Assembly: GCF_040327995.1 (NCBI RefSeq)
Contig: NZ_JBEPIJ010000010.1
Coordinates: 69,683 to 133,682 of the forward strand
Direction of reading: 5' to 3'
Origin: Solimonas thermocellulolyticum
GTDB taxonomy: Bacteria; Pseudomonadota; Gammaproteobacteria; Nevskiales; Nevskiaceae
DNA: 64,000 bases
The position numbers were made by a program, and so were the translations under genes. The notes beneath the pieces were generated by a model that did not search any database, had not been told where the DNA came from, and was given only the letters and a program-made list of their open reading frames with translations. This document shows positions 27,218 through 36,476 of the stretch, one piece after another. The first letter of the stretch is position 1, and the number at the start of each line of letters is the position of its first letter.

Positions 27218-28513
27218 TTACGGTGAATCGAGCAGACCGCCGAGGCGCGCGGGCAGTTCCGTCCACGTCAGGGTCTGTTGCTGCGAGGATGTGGCGCCGG
27301 CAGGTGTGGCGCGCAGGGATTTTACTTGAATGTTCGCGGCCGCAAGCTCGGCCTCGCCAAGGATCAGCGCGAGCCGGGCACCGCTTCTGTCGGCGCGCTT
27401 GAGCTGGGCGGCGAGCTTGCCGCCGCCGGCGTTGACGACCAGGCGCAGCGTCGGCAGTACATCGCGCAAATGCTCGGCGAGCCTGTGAGCCTGGCGCTGC
27501 GCGGCCTCACCCAGCGCGCACAGATAGGCGTGCGGCGCCGCCTCGGGCGCCGTGACGCCCTGCGCCTTCATCAACAGGATCAGCCGTTCGACACCGCTCG
27601 CCCAGCCCACCGCCGGCGTCGGCGCGCCACCGAGCTGCTCGACCAGACCGTCGTAGCGGCCACCGGCGCAGACCGTGCCCTGGGCCCCGAGCTGGTCGGT
27701 GATCCACTCGAACACGGTGCGGCCGTAGTAATCGAGCCCGCGCACGAGGTGCGGATTGACCGTATACGGGATGCCCATATCCTCCAGGCCCTGCCGCAGC
27801 GCATCGAAATGCGCACGCGACTCGGCATCGAGCGCATCGAGCAGCGTCGGCGCCGCGCGCAGCACGTCCTGGGTTTGCGGCGCCTTGGCGTCGAGCACGC
27901 GCAGCGGGTTGCGCTGCAGGCGGCGCTGGGAGTCGGGATCGAGGGCGTCGACGTGGCGTTCGAGGTACGCGATCAGCGCCGTTCGATAGCGCGCGCGCGT
28001 TTCGCTGCTGCCGAGAGAATTGATTTCGAGCCGTACGCCGGCGATGCCGAGCGCGCGCAAAAGACGCGCCGACATGGCGATGACCTCCACGTCGATGTCC
28101 GGCCCGGCCATGCCATAGGCTTCGACGCCGAGCTGGTGGAACTGACGATAACGCCCGGCCTGCGGGCGCTCGTGGCGGAACATCGGCCCGGCGTACCAGA
28201 AGCGCTGCTGCTGGTTGTGCAGCAGGCCATGTTCCAGTCCTGCGCGCACGCAGCTCGCCGTGCCCTCGGGCCGCAGCGTCAGGCTGTCGCCCTCGCGGTC
28301 CTGGAAGGTGAACATCTCTTTTTCGACGATGTCCGTGACCTCGCCGATCGAGCGCGCAAACAGGGCCGTGTGCTCGACCAAGGGCAAGCGGATCTCGCCA
28401 TAGCCGTACGCGGAAAAGCAGCGCGCGGCCACCGCGTGCAGGTGCTGCCACAGCGCGCTGTCCGGGGGCAGCACGTCGTTGAATCCGCGGACGGACTGGA
28501 AGCGATGGGCCAT
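27218..28513 (-). CDS. hisS: Histidyl-tRNA synthetase
   Basis: 431-residue class II aminoacyl-tRNA synthetase. Motif 1 region RGFNDVLPPDS, motif 2 FRHERPQAGRYRQFHQLGVE, the HisA signature GLDYYGRTVFEW and GGRYDGLVEQLGG, then an anticodon-binding domain from about residue 330. The start at MAHRFQSVRGF is the family start; the longer frame would overlap ispG. Located 59 bp after ispG. Confidence 0.96.
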   Translation of the reverse strand: MAHRFQSVRGFNDVLPPDSALWQHLHAVAARCFSAYGYGEIRLPLVEHTALFARSIGEVTDIVEKEMFTFQDREGDSLTLRPEGTASCVRAGLEHGLLHNQQQRFWYAGPMFRHERPQAGRYRQFHQLGVEAYGMAGPDIDVEVIAMSARLLRALGIAGVRLEINSLGSSETRARYRTALIAYLERHVDALDPDSQRRLQRNPLRVLDAKAPQTQDVLRAAPTLLDALDAESRAHFDALRQGLEDMGIPYTVNPHLVRGLDYYGRTVFEWITDQLGAQGTVCAGGRYDGLVEQLGGAPTPAVGWASGVERLILLMKAQGVTAPEAAPHAYLCALGEAAQRQAHRLAEHLRDVLPTLRLVVNAGGGKLAAQLKRADRSGARLALILGEAELAAANIQVKSLRATPAGATSSQQQTLTWTELPARLGGLLDSP

Positions 28514-28572
28514 GGGCGATCTAGTCTGCGGACGAACGCCGATCCACGCGGGTCGGCGCAAGGCGTAGGCGC

Positions 28573-29697
28573 TCACCCGCGTTCATCTGCGGATTCCACT
28601 GTGTCGGATGCTTTCCTCGCCGCGATCTTTTCGCGCACCAGCCGTTCGAGCACGTCGACGAGTTCATGGTTGTGCGCCTTGTGCTGGATCTTGCCGTCGA
28701 CGTAGATCGAGTTGGGATAGCCGCCGGCGACGCCGATCGCCGCCTCGCGCGCCTCGCCGGGGCCGTTGACGACGCAACCGATCACGGCCACGTCGAGCGG
28801 CTCGCTGATGTCGTCGAAGCGCGACTCCAGCTCCTGTACCGCCTTGATCACGTCGAAGTTCTGCCGCGAACACGAAGGACAGGCGACCAAGTTGATGCCG
28901 CGGCTCCGCAGGTGCAGGGACTTGAGGATGTCCCAACCGACCTTGACCTCCTCGACGGGGTCGGCGGCCAGCGAGACGCGGATCGTGTCGCCAATGCCCT
29001 CGGCGAGCAGCATGCCAAGGCCGATCGCCGACTTCACCGCACCGGCGCGTGCGCCGCCCGCCTCGGTGATGCCAAGGTGCAACGGCTGGTCGATCAGACC
29101 GGCGAGCTTGCGGTAGGCGAATACGGTCATGAACACCTCGCTGGCCTTGAGCGAGACCTTGAAGTCCTCGAAGCCGTGGCGCTTGAGGATCTCGATGTGG
29201 CGCAACGCCGACTCGACCAGCGCATCGGCGTTGGGTTCGCCGTACTTCTCCTGCAGATCAGCTTCGAGCGAACCGGCGTTGACACCGATGCGGATCGGAA
29301 TGCCATGGTGCTTGGCGCAGGCGACGACCTCGGCGACCTTGCGGTCGCCGCCGATGTTGCCGGGATTGATGCGCAGGCAATCGGCGCCGGCCTCGGCCGC
29401 CTTGAGCGCGCACTTGTAGTTGAAGTGGATGTCGGCCACCAGCGGCACATAACCGACCTGCTTTTTGATCTGGCCGAAGGCCTCGGCCGCCCTGAGCGTC
29501 GGCACCGAAACGCGCACGATGTCGGCGCCGGCCTTCACGCAGGCGCGGATCTGCGCCACCGTGGCCGCCACGTCCTCGGTATCGGTGTTGGTCATCGTCT
29601 GCACCGCGATCGGCGCATCGCCGCCGATGGTGACGCGACCGACGCGCAGCGCGCGCGAGACACGGCGGCGAATCCGATGATGATGGGTCATGGCCAC
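28573..29697 (-). CDS. ispG: 4-hydroxy-3-methylbut-2-enyl-diphosphate synthase (IspG/GcpE)
   Basis: 374-residue iron-sulfur enzyme of the MEP isoprenoid pathway, converting methylerythritol cyclodiphosphate to HMBPP. The 4Fe-4S ligands are visible: Cys273 and Cys276 in CPSC, Cys308 in GCVVNGPGE, with Glu315 as the fourth ligand. The N-terminal TIM barrel contains VADIHFNYKCALKA and INPGNIGGDRK. Depends on Fe-S supply, and lies in the same region as the desulfurase operon, though not in it. Confidence 0.96.
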   Translation of the reverse strand: MAMTHHHRIRRRVSRALRVGRVTIGGDAPIAVQTMTNTDTEDVAATVAQIRACVKAGADIVRVSVPTLRAAEAFGQIKKQVGYVPLVADIHFNYKCALKAAEAGADCLRINPGNIGGDRKVAEVVACAKHHGIPIRIGVNAGSLEADLQEKYGEPNADALVESALRHIEILKRHGFEDFKVSLKASEVFMTVFAYRKLAGLIDQPLHLGITEAGGARAGAVKSAIGLGMLLAEGIGDTIRVSLAADPVEEVKVGWDILKSLHLRSRGINLVACPSCSRQNFDVIKAVQELESRFDDISEPLDVAVIGCVVNGPGEAREAAIGVAGGYPNSIYVDGKIQHKAHNHELVDVLERLVREKIAARKASDTVESADERG

Positions 29698-29713
29698 GGC
29701 GAGGCACTCCGCT

Positions 29714-30592
29714 TCACGGCAGCGGCAGGGTGAAACGCGCGGTGTTGTTGTCGCGCACGTAGGCGCGCACGTCGACGGCGCGGCCCTCGAACTCGATCTC
29801 GACGCCAGGGGCGTTGCCGAGGAACACGGCGAGCGGCGCCTGGCCCTGGATCGTCTCGACGGTACCGGCGCGGCGTAGTCCGCTCAAGAGTACGCGGCCG
29901 CCGGCATCGTCGATGCGCACCCAGGATTCGGCGACGAAGCGCAGACGCAAGCTGCCCGTGGCCGCCGCCGCGGCAGTGGGCTGGGCAGCGGGTTCGGCGG
30001 TCGGCGGCGGCGCGGTTTGCGGCCCGTCGACGCCGACAGCCGTCGCATCGGCCGCAGGCTCGGCCTGCACCTCGACGGTCGACTCCGGCGTCGGCCGTAC
30101 GACCGCGCCGAGCGGCACTTCCTCGATCACCTCGGCCACCACCGGATAGGCTTGCCGATCCTCGCGTGCGAACCAGATGAAGGCGCAGGCGACGACGGCG
30201 ACCACCGCGGCAAGCACCGCCATCGATACCGGCAGGCGACTCGACGACCCGAGTTCGGTGCCGGAAGCCAGGCGCAGCTTGGCCGGCGCTTCGGGCGCAC
30301 GCGGCACCACGCGGGCGTTGTACGCTGCGATCAGGCGCGCCTCGTCGATCTCCAATACCTTGGCGCACTTGCGGTAGTAACCGCGCACGTAGACGGGCTC
30401 GAGCAGCGCCTGGTGGTCGTCACGTTCGAGCGCCTCGAGCGTCGCGCGCGCGAGTTTGGTATGCGCCGCCATGTCATCCAGTGACAACCCCGCGCGCTCA
30501 CGGGCCTCGCGGATCATCGCGCCAGGGCTGGCCGGCGGCACGGCGGCAGCGGATGCCGGCGGGGTCGGTGGGTCCGGTGTTTCGTTGATCAT
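29714..30592 (-). CDS. rodZ: Cytoskeletal protein RodZ
   Basis: 292-residue bitopic membrane protein that links MreB to the cell-shape machinery. Cytoplasmic HTH domain at about residues 24-92 (MIREARERAGLSLDDMAAHT), one membrane helix at about 122-142, an Ala/Pro/Thr-rich periplasmic linker, and a C-terminal DUF4115 beta-domain (SWVRIDDAGGRVLLSGL). Start overlaps the pilW stop by four bases (ATGA). Confidence 0.92.
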   Translation of the reverse strand: MINETPDPPTPPASAAAVPPASPGAMIREARERAGLSLDDMAAHTKLARATLEALERDDHQALLEPVYVRGYYRKCAKVLEIDEARLIAAYNARVVPRAPEAPAKLRLASGTELGSSSRLPVSMAVLAAVVAVVACAFIWFAREDRQAYPVVAEVIEEVPLGAVVRPTPESTVEVQAEPAADATAVGVDGPQTAPPPTAEPAAQPTAAAAATGSLRLRFVAESWVRIDDAGGRVLLSGLRRAGTVETIQGQAPLAVFLGNAPGVEIEFEGRAVDVRAYVRDNNTARFTLPLP

Positions 30593-31320
30593 GACGGATC
30601 GGACGTAGACTGGACAGCGAACTCGGAGTCGGGGAATTCACGCCGCAGGCGCTGCTCGTAGGCCGCGGCAGCGGCCCGGTCGCCGAGGGCCGCTTCGGCG
30701 CGCGCGGCGATGTACAGCAGATACGGGGTGGCGCCGCTGGAAAGATCAAAGCGCTGCAGAAACGCGCGCGTGCGCAAGTAGTCGCCCTGCTGGAAGCTGA
30801 GCTGCGCCATCAAGCCGAGTGCCTCGCGATAGCCCGGGTCGATCTGCAGCGCCTTGCGCAGATGTTTCTCCGCCTGCTCCGGTTGCAGCGCCAGCAGGCA
30901 GCGGCCAGCGTTGGTCAGCGCCGCCGCCGGCGTCGGATAGCGGCTGTCGCGCGCCGCTTCCAGGAAGTACCGCTCGGCTTCCAGGCTGCGGTCGCGACTG
31001 CACAGGAATACGCCGAAGTTGTTCTTCAGCGCCGGATCGTCCGGGCTCAAGCCCAGCGCCTTGCGGTAGTGGTGCTCGGCTCGCTGCGGGTCGCCGAGGC
31101 GCTGATAGACATAGGCGATGCCGGCATGCGCGTCGGCGAACTGCGGATCTTGCTTGATCGCGCGCTTGAGCTTGTCGAGCGCGACCTCGAACTGACCACG
31201 CTGGATGTAGCTCAGTCCCAGCTGGGTGTTGATGCGCGCGGCATCCTGCGCCTCGCGCGACGGCAGCCCGCCGCAGGCACCGAGCAACGTCGTGAAAAGC
31301 AGGATCGCCGTCGTCCGCAT
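30589..31320 (-). CDS. pilW: Type IV pilus biogenesis lipoprotein PilW/PilF
   Basis: 243-residue outer-membrane lipoprotein with lipobox LLGAC (Cys16) and about six TPR motifs (LGLSYIQRGQFEVALDKLKR, YVYQRLGDPQRAEHHYRK). In type IV pili it is the pilotin for PilQ multimerisation. It carries the name pilW in Neisseria nomenclature and pilF in Pseudomonas. Overlaps the rlmN stop by one base and rodZ start by four, in the conserved rlmN-pilF-rodZ-ispG order. Confidence 0.9.
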   Translation of the reverse strand: MRTTAILLFTTLLGACGGLPSREAQDAARINTQLGLSYIQRGQFEVALDKLKRAIKQDPQFADAHAGIAYVYQRLGDPQRAEHHYRKALGLSPDDPALKNNFGVFLCSRDRSLEAERYFLEAARDSRYPTPAAALTNAGRCLLALQPEQAEKHLRKALQIDPGYREALGLMAQLSFQQGDYLRTRAFLQRFDLSSGATPYLLYIAARAEAALGDRAAAAAYEQRLRREFPDSEFAVQSTSDPS

Positions 31321-32474
31321 TATAGGGAAACGACCGGCACACCGCCGAGCCGGTTCCGCTGCCGGGACTGCACCCTGCCGACGAGTTGACCGCAGGCCGC
31401 ATCGATGTCGTCGCCGCGCGTCTTGCGCGTGGTCGTGAGGATGTGCCGGTCGCGCAGGATCTGGGCGAAGGCCTGGATCGCCTCGGGGGTGGAGCGCCGG
31501 TAGCGCGTTGCCGGGAACGGATTGAACGGAATCAGGTTGACCTTGGCCGGCATGCCGGCCAGCAGCTTGGCCAGCTTGCGCGCCTGTTCCGGCCGGTCGT
31601 TGATGCCATCGAGCATCACGTATTCGTAGACGATGTGCGTCTTGCGGTCCTTGCCCGCGGTGTAGCGGCGGCAGGCGTCGATGAGCTCGGCGAGCGGATA
31701 CTTGCGATTGATCGGCACCAGCTCGTTGCGCAGCGCATCGTCCGGCGCGTGCAGCGAGACCGCAAGGGCGGTGTCCACGTCCTGTCGCAGGCGGTCCATG
31801 AACGGCACCAAGCCGGAGGTCGACACCGTCACCCGCCGCTTGGACAGGCCAAAACCGAAATCGTCGAGCAGGATGCGAATCGCCGGCAGCACGGCGTTGT
31901 AGTTGGCGAGCGGCTCGCCCATGCCCATGAAGACGATGTTGCTGATGACGCGCTCGTTCTGGAAATCCCCGCCGAGTGTGCGCGCCGCGAACCACACCTG
32001 GGCGATGATCTCGGCCGTGGTCAGATTGCGATTGAAGCCCTGCTGCGCGGTCGAACAAAAGGAACAATCCATCGCACAGCCGACCTGCGAGCTGATGCAC
32101 AGCGTCGCCCGGCCGGCCTCGGGGATATAAACCGTTTCGATGGCATTGCCGCCGTCGAGGCGCAGTACCCACTTGCGCGTACCGTCAACCGACACCTGCT
32201 CGGTCACGAGCTCCGGCGTGCGGATCTCGAACTGCCGGGCGAGCCGCGTGCGCAAATCCTTGGAGAGGTTGGACATCGCATCGAAGCGGTCCTGCCCGCG
32301 CCGGTAGATCCACTGCATGACCTGATCGGCGCGGAAGGGTTTCTCGCCCATGGCCTCGAAAGCGGCACGAAGCTGCGCCCGGTCCAGGCCGAACAGGTTG
32401 ATGAGGCCCGGGTCGGTCGACGGCGCCGGAAAACCGGCCGATGTGCGATCACGCTCGCTCGCCCCGGGCCTCAC
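31320..32474 (-). CDS. rlmN: Dual-specificity rRNA/tRNA (adenine-C2) methyltransferase RlmN
   Basis: 384-residue radical SAM enzyme that methylates A2503 of 23S rRNA and A37 of some tRNAs. The cluster motif CAMDCSFC supplies Cys133, Cys137 and Cys140; Cys126 is upstream in LCISSQVG, and a further Cys in DIDAACGQL near the C-terminus matches the substrate-relay Cys. Starts with GTG preceded by GGGAGG 8 nt upstream. Follows ndk by 21 bp. Confidence 0.95.
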   Translation of the reverse strand: MRPGASERDRTSAGFPAPSTDPGLINLFGLDRAQLRAAFEAMGEKPFRADQVMQWIYRRGQDRFDAMSNLSKDLRTRLARQFEIRTPELVTEQVSVDGTRKWVLRLDGGNAIETVYIPEAGRATLCISSQVGCAMDCSFCSTAQQGFNRNLTTAEIIAQVWFAARTLGGDFQNERVISNIVFMGMGEPLANYNAVLPAIRILLDDFGFGLSKRRVTVSTSGLVPFMDRLRQDVDTALAVSLHAPDDALRNELVPINRKYPLAELIDACRRYTAGKDRKTHIVYEYVMLDGINDRPEQARKLAKLLAGMPAKVNLIPFNPFPATRYRRSTPEAIQAFAQILRDRHILTTTRKTRGDDIDAACGQLVGRVQSRQRNRLGGVPVVSL

Positions 32475-32495
32475 GTCTGACGCCTCCCGTGTGCT

Positions 32496-32927
32496 TCAGC
32501 GCGTGCGCGCGCACAGCTCGGTCGCCCGGAAGAAGTACGCGATCTCGATCGCGGCGTTCTCCAGGCTGTCCGAACCGTGGCAGGCGTTCTCGTCGATCGA
32601 CGAGGCGAAGTCGGCGCGGATGGTCCCGGGCGCGGCCTTCTTCGGGTCGGTCGCGCCCATGATCTCGCGGTACTTGGCAACGGCGTTCTCACCCTCGAGC
32701 ACCATCAGCAAAACCGGCCCACTGGTCATGAACTTGACCAGATCGGCGAAGAACGGACGCTCCTTGTGTACCGCGTAAAACCCCTCGGCCTCGGCCTTGG
32801 TCAGATGCTGCATGCGCGCGGCGACGATCTTAAGACCGGCCTTCTCGATATAGGAAATCACACCGCCGATGCGGTTCTTGGACACCACGTCCGGCTTGAG
32901 GATGGAAAGGGTACGTTCGACCGCCAC
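32496..32927 (-). CDS. ndk: Nucleoside diphosphate kinase
   Basis: 143 residues, the same length as E. coli Ndk, balancing NTP and dNTP pools by phosphotransfer through His117 (ENACHGSDS). KPDVVSKNRIG, FMTSGPVLLMVLEG and ATDPKKAAPGTIR are the family motifs. Starts with GTG, with AAGGAG about 9 nt upstream; a longer frame reaching 32951 has no better ribosome site. First gene of the ndk-to-der block; a TACAAT -10 lies about 77 nt upstream. Confidence 0.96.
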   Translation of the reverse strand: MAVERTLSILKPDVVSKNRIGGVISYIEKAGLKIVAARMQHLTKAEAEGFYAVHKERPFFADLVKFMTSGPVLLMVLEGENAVAKYREIMGATDPKKAAPGTIRADFASSIDENACHGSDSLENAAIEIAYFFRATELCARTR

Positions 32928-33003
32928 TGCGCTGACTCCTTGAGCGAGCAAAGGGAAACGGAGCCTGCCGGCGCCAACCGGGTAGGCTCAGGAAAATCAG
33001 GTG

Positions 33004-33009
33004 ATTGTA
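33004..33009 (-). promoter_or_regulatory. -10 element of the ndk operon promoter
   Basis: TACAAT on the minus strand, five of six consensus bases, in the only AT-richer part of the 123-bp gap before ndk. No good -35 is visible at 16-18 nt, so the call is tentative. Confidence 0.4.
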
Positions 33010-33050
33010 GCGGCCGCTGCTGCAACGCGGCAATGCGTGCGGGCGGCGCG

Positions 33051-34481
33051 TCAGCGGTTTTTCGCCAGCGCCCGGCGCGCGAGCGCCGCCGGCTCGAAAT
33101 GGTTGGCGTCGAAAACCGGCTGCTCATCCTCGGCCGGGGCGTCCAGGCGCAGCCCGCTGACCAGATAACGCGTCGATTCGCGGTTGTAGATCACATTGGC
33201 GACCAAGCGCGGGCGCTCGAGCCGCGGGTCGTAGACCAGATGCGCCTCCTGGAATTGATAGGCGTCACCGTAGTTGTCGAGCATGTCCACGCTCAGGATC
33301 GTCCAACTGTCCTCGTCCACGTAGAAGCGCCGCCGCAGGATCGCGTGGCGCTGCCCCGGCCGCAATGTCGCCTCCACGACCCAGACCCGATGCAGTTCGT
33401 AGCGCAGGAACCTGGGATTCAAGTGGGTGGCCAGAACGATCTCGTCGGGGCGCGAACTGGCCTCGTCCAGCAGCACCGCGTTATACGGCACGAAGATCTC
33501 ACGCTTGCCGACCAGGGTCCAGTCGTAGCGCTCCAACGAGCCGTTGAATACGTCGATCTGATCGAAGAACTGCAATCCGTCGGAGCCCTCGTCGAGCTGA
33601 TCGAAGGCGGCCTCGGGCGCGCGCCGCTGCCGCGGATCGCCAGGCCGGTAACGCCAGGCGATGCGTCCCTGACTGCCGACGCCGCTGCGCTCGTGGATCA
33701 GCACGGTGTGGCCGGCGATGCGCGGGGGCGCCAGTACTTCGCGCAGATAGCGGTAGATGGCGCGCCGCTCGCGGTCGAGCACGCCCGGATGCGCGAGATT
33801 GGCGTAGTCGAAAACGATGTCCTCGGCCAGACGGGTGATCGTGTGGCCGCCGTCGGGGCGCACGACGAGCTGGTTGCTGATGCGCGACACCGCATCGCCG
33901 CGCCAGCGCAGCTTGTGGTTCCAGATCACCTCGGCACCCGAGCGCGGGATCGGAAACGGAAAGCCGAGGCGGCAGTCGATCGGCGTGTCGGCTCCTTCGA
34001 GCGTGCAGCGCGTCGCATTGGCGATGGTCGCGCGCTCGATGGCCTGCGGCCAGCGCACCGTGCGCCGCGACGGGTAGATGTTCATGAAATAAGTGTTCGG
34101 ATTGGTCTGCAGCAGCGCGAAATGGCTTGCCGTCAGATGCTCGCGGTAGCGATTCAGCGTCGCCGCAGTGATCGCGAACAGCGGCGCCTCGGCGCGCAGC
34201 TCGGCGTGATCCGCCGGATCCGGCCACGCCCCGACGCGGGTTGGCGGATCGACGATTTCCTCGAACTCGTCTTCGAAGTCGCTGAGCCCGCCACTGGAAC
34301 GCTGGGGCATGTCGCCGACCTCGGTGCGCCCGGGCGCACGCTCCGCGCCGACTGGACTCAAGTCCGCTTCGAGGCGCGCGGCCTGACTCGCGGATACCGC
34401 GGCAAGGGCCAGACCCGGCGCGGCCCCGAGCCCCACCCATAGACAATGTGCCGCGAATCGCAAACACGCACACGCTCGCAT
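33051..34481 (-). CDS. DUF1329 family exported protein
   Basis: 476 residues with a signal peptide (GLGAAPGLALAA). The body is a DUF1329 domain, related in fold to LolA/LolB and other lipid-binding beta-baskets: repeated aromatic strands such as FQEAHLVYDPRLERPRL and RFYVDEDSWTILSVDMLDNYGDAY. Members are outer-membrane or periplasmic proteins of unknown function, often upregulated with sterol or hydrocarbon use in some gammaproteobacteria. The chosen start has GGGGGAG 8 nt upstream; an upstream GTG is less likely. Same strand as iscA, 102 bp away, with no clear terminator, and 123 bp before ndk. Confidence 0.82.
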   Translation of the reverse strand: MRACACLRFAAHCLWVGLGAAPGLALAAVSASQAARLEADLSPVGAERAPGRTEVGDMPQRSSGGLSDFEDEFEEIVDPPTRVGAWPDPADHAELRAEAPLFAITAATLNRYREHLTASHFALLQTNPNTYFMNIYPSRRTVRWPQAIERATIANATRCTLEGADTPIDCRLGFPFPIPRSGAEVIWNHKLRWRGDAVSRISNQLVVRPDGGHTITRLAEDIVFDYANLAHPGVLDRERRAIYRYLREVLAPPRIAGHTVLIHERSGVGSQGRIAWRYRPGDPRQRRAPEAAFDQLDEGSDGLQFFDQIDVFNGSLERYDWTLVGKREIFVPYNAVLLDEASSRPDEIVLATHLNPRFLRYELHRVWVVEATLRPGQRHAILRRRFYVDEDSWTILSVDMLDNYGDAYQFQEAHLVYDPRLERPRLVANVIYNRESTRYLVSGLRLDAPAEDEQPVFDANHFEPAALARRALAKNR

Positions 34482-34583
34482 GTCGGTCTCCCCCACGATG
34501 ACATCGCGCGGACCGACGCTATCATCAAACGATGTCAGACTTCGACGACGCCGGCGCCACGACCGGCTGTCGATGCGGTCAGC

Positions 34584-34925
34584 TCAGACGGCGAAGCTCT
34601 CGCCGCAGCCGCAGTGCGCCTTGGCGTTGGGGTTGAGGAACTTGTAGGCCTGATTGAGCCCCTGCTTCTGAAAGTCCAGGGTCATGCCGTCGAGCAGCGG
34701 CAGATGCGCGCGGCACACGACCACGGTTGCCCCGTATTGCTCGAACACCACGTCGTCCGCTTCGATACGGTCGGCGTAATCCAGGGTGTACGCGTGCCCG
34801 GAACAGCCGGACTTCTTGACGCCCACGCGCAAGCCCAGGCCATGACCGCGCTGGCGCAACTGCGCCTGAATGCGCTGCGCGGCGCTTTCGGTCAAATGGA
34901 TGATGGGCTGTGACTCGGTGCTCAT
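34584..34925 (-). CDS. iscA: IscA-type iron-sulfur cluster assembly protein
   Basis: 113-residue A-type carrier. The three conserved Cys are Cys41 (SGCSG), Cys105 and Cys107 (CGCGESF). LRVGVKKSGCSGHAYTLDY and GLNQAYKFLNPNAKAHCGCGESF are closer to E. coli IscA than to ErpA. Carries Fe-S clusters or iron between scaffold and client proteins. Two starts are possible (34940 and 34925); the second gives MSTESQPIIHL. Follows the IscU-like gene by 16 bp. Confidence 0.9.
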   Translation of the reverse strand: MSTESQPIIHLTESAAQRIQAQLRQRGHGLGLRVGVKKSGCSGHAYTLDYADRIEADDVVFEQYGATVVVCRAHLPLLDGMTLDFQKQGLNQAYKFLNPNAKAHCGCGESFAV

Positions 34926-34941
34926 CGATTCTTGGTGCATC

Positions 34942-35316
34942 TCAAACTGCGGGGTTCAAGGCCTTGCGCAGCGCAAGGACCACGTCCTCGCCGAGAAGGG
35001 CACAATGGGCCCGGTCCTGCGGAATTTCAAGCGTCGAAAGGATGTGGGCGGCATCGATGCGCTGCAGCGCGGCCACGCCCTCAGTCTCCAGTACCTCGGC
35101 GAGCCAGGCCCCCACCGCGATCGTCACCGGGCAACCGAACGCGCGAAACCGCGCCTGCGCCGGCGGACCCGCGCGCAGACTCAGTTCGAGCACGGCCGCG
35201 GCCGCCGGCGTGCGCGCCTGGACGCACAAGGCATCCGCGGTGTTAAGCCGTCCGCTGCGCGCCGGCGCCACGAAGCGCCGCCACACCGGATCGGGGTAGG
35301 CGAACACGTTGTCCAC
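34942..35316 (-). CDS. Divergent IscU-like Fe-S scaffold protein
   Basis: 124-residue NifU-N/IscU-type protein with Cys31 (ADALC), Cys62 (FGCPVTIAVG), His104 and Cys105 (RAHCALLGEDVV), matching the three Cys and the His of IscU in order and spacing. It differs in two ways: the residue two after the first Cys is Gln, where IscU has Asp39, and the LPPVK motif bound by HscA is absent (EIPQDR in that region). The N-terminal helix motif of IscU is also missing. It starts with GTG, overlapping the iscS stop by one base, with GGGGGA upstream. Its partner is presumably the preceding IscS. An atypical scaffold or a degenerate paralogue cannot be distinguished by sequence alone. Confidence 0.78.
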   Translation of the reverse strand: MDNVFAYPDPVWRRFVAPARSGRLNTADALCVQARTPAAAAVLELSLRAGPPAQARFRAFGCPVTIAVGAWLAEVLETEGVAALQRIDAAHILSTLEIPQDRAHCALLGEDVVLALRKALNPAV

Positions 35317-36476
35317 TACGCGTCCCCCGGCGCCAGTTCGCGCAGCAGGCCCACGGCCGCGCGTACCTGCTGCGCGGCCGCGTCGATGTCGGTCTCGCGC
35401 GTCGCGCGCCCCGGCGAGAAGCGTAGCGAAGCGCCGGCGAGTCGGTCGTCGCGGCCGAGCGCGCGCAGCACGTACGAGGGCTCGCGCGTCGCCGACGAGC
35501 AGGCCGAACCGCTCGACACCGCAAGCATCGGCAAGCGCGCGCGCAGACTCTCGCCGTCGATGCCGGCGAAGCTCAAGTTGAGGATGTGCGGCGCGGCGTG
35601 CGCCGCATCGCCGTTGCGCAACACGCCGGGCAGACTCGTCAGCTGGCGCTCCAGTCGTGCGCACAGCGCGGCGAGCCGCTCGGCATCGCCCGCGCGGCGC
35701 GCCGCGGCGAGTCGCGCCGCGACGCCCATGCCGACGATCTGGTGCGTCGCCAGGGTGCCGGAACGCATGCCCTGCTCGTGGCCGCCACCGTGCAACTGCG
35801 GCGCAAGACGCGCACGCGGACGCTTGCGCACGAATAGCGCGCCGATCCCCTTGGGACCGTAGAACTTGTGCGCACTCAAGGACAACAGGTCGATCGGCAG
35901 CGCGGCAAGGTCGATCGCCAGCTTGCCCGCTGCCTGCACCGCATCGACGTGCAACAGCACGCCGCGCTCGCGTAGAAGCGGCGCGAGCTCGGCCACCGGA
36001 TTGATCGTGCCGGTCTCGTTGTTGACCCACATCAGCGACACCAACACCGTCTCCGGCCGCAGCGCAGCGATGACCCGCGCCGTGTCGATACGGCCGCCCG
36101 GGTCAGGGTCGAGCCAGCTCACGCGCACGCCGCGGGTTTCCAGGTAGCGGCAGGTATCGACGACGGACTTGTGCTCGATGCGGCTGGTGATCAGATGCGC
36201 GCGCTCGGCGCCACGGAATTCGAGCGCGCCCTTGATTGCGAGATTGTTCGCCTCGGTCGCCCCCGAGGTCCAGATGATTTCCTCGCTGCTCGCGCCGATC
36301 AGCGCGGCGACCTCGGCGCGCGCCGCCTCGACCGCCGCACGTGCGCGGCGGCCGAGCGCGTGATCGGAGGCGGGATTGCCGTAACCGGTGTCGTCGAGCC
36401 ACTCCAACATGGCCGCGCGCACCGCGGGATCCAGCGGCGTGGTCGCGGCGTGGTCGAGATCGATGAATCCGCTCAT
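35316..36476 (-). CDS. iscS: Cysteine desulfurase IscS
   Basis: 386-residue PLP enzyme that removes sulfur from L-cysteine for Fe-S assembly and tRNA thiolation. PLP lysine in SLSAHKFYGPKG, His in RIEHKSVVD, active-site Cys in SSGSACSSATREPSYVLRAL, and the IscS-like LHGGGHEQGMRSGTL. It is the closer of the two desulfurases to E. coli IscS. Overlaps the preceding desulfurase by four bases (ATGA) and the IscU-like gene by one. Confidence 0.93.
   Translation of the reverse strand: MSGFIDLDHAATTPLDPAVRAAMLEWLDDTGYGNPASDHALGRRARAAVEAARAEVAALIGASSEEIIWTSGATEANNLAIKGALEFRGAERAHLITSRIEHKSVVDTCRYLETRGVRVSWLDPDPGGRIDTARVIAALRPETVLVSLMWVNNETGTINPVAELAPLLRERGVLLHVDAVQAAGKLAIDLAALPIDLLSLSAHKFYGPKGIGALFVRKRPRARLAPQLHGGGHEQGMRSGTLATHQIVGMGVAARLAAARRAGDAERLAALCARLERQLTSLPGVLRNGDAAHAAPHILNLSFAGIDGESLRARLPMLAVSSGSACSSATREPSYVLRALGRDDRLAGASLRFSPGRATRETDIDAAAQQVRAAVGLLRELAPGDA

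Noticed and set aside
34482..34583. Possible Pho site upstream of the DUF1329 gene (CTGACAT then TGATGAT)
   Set aside because: Second heptamer matches only three of seven positions.
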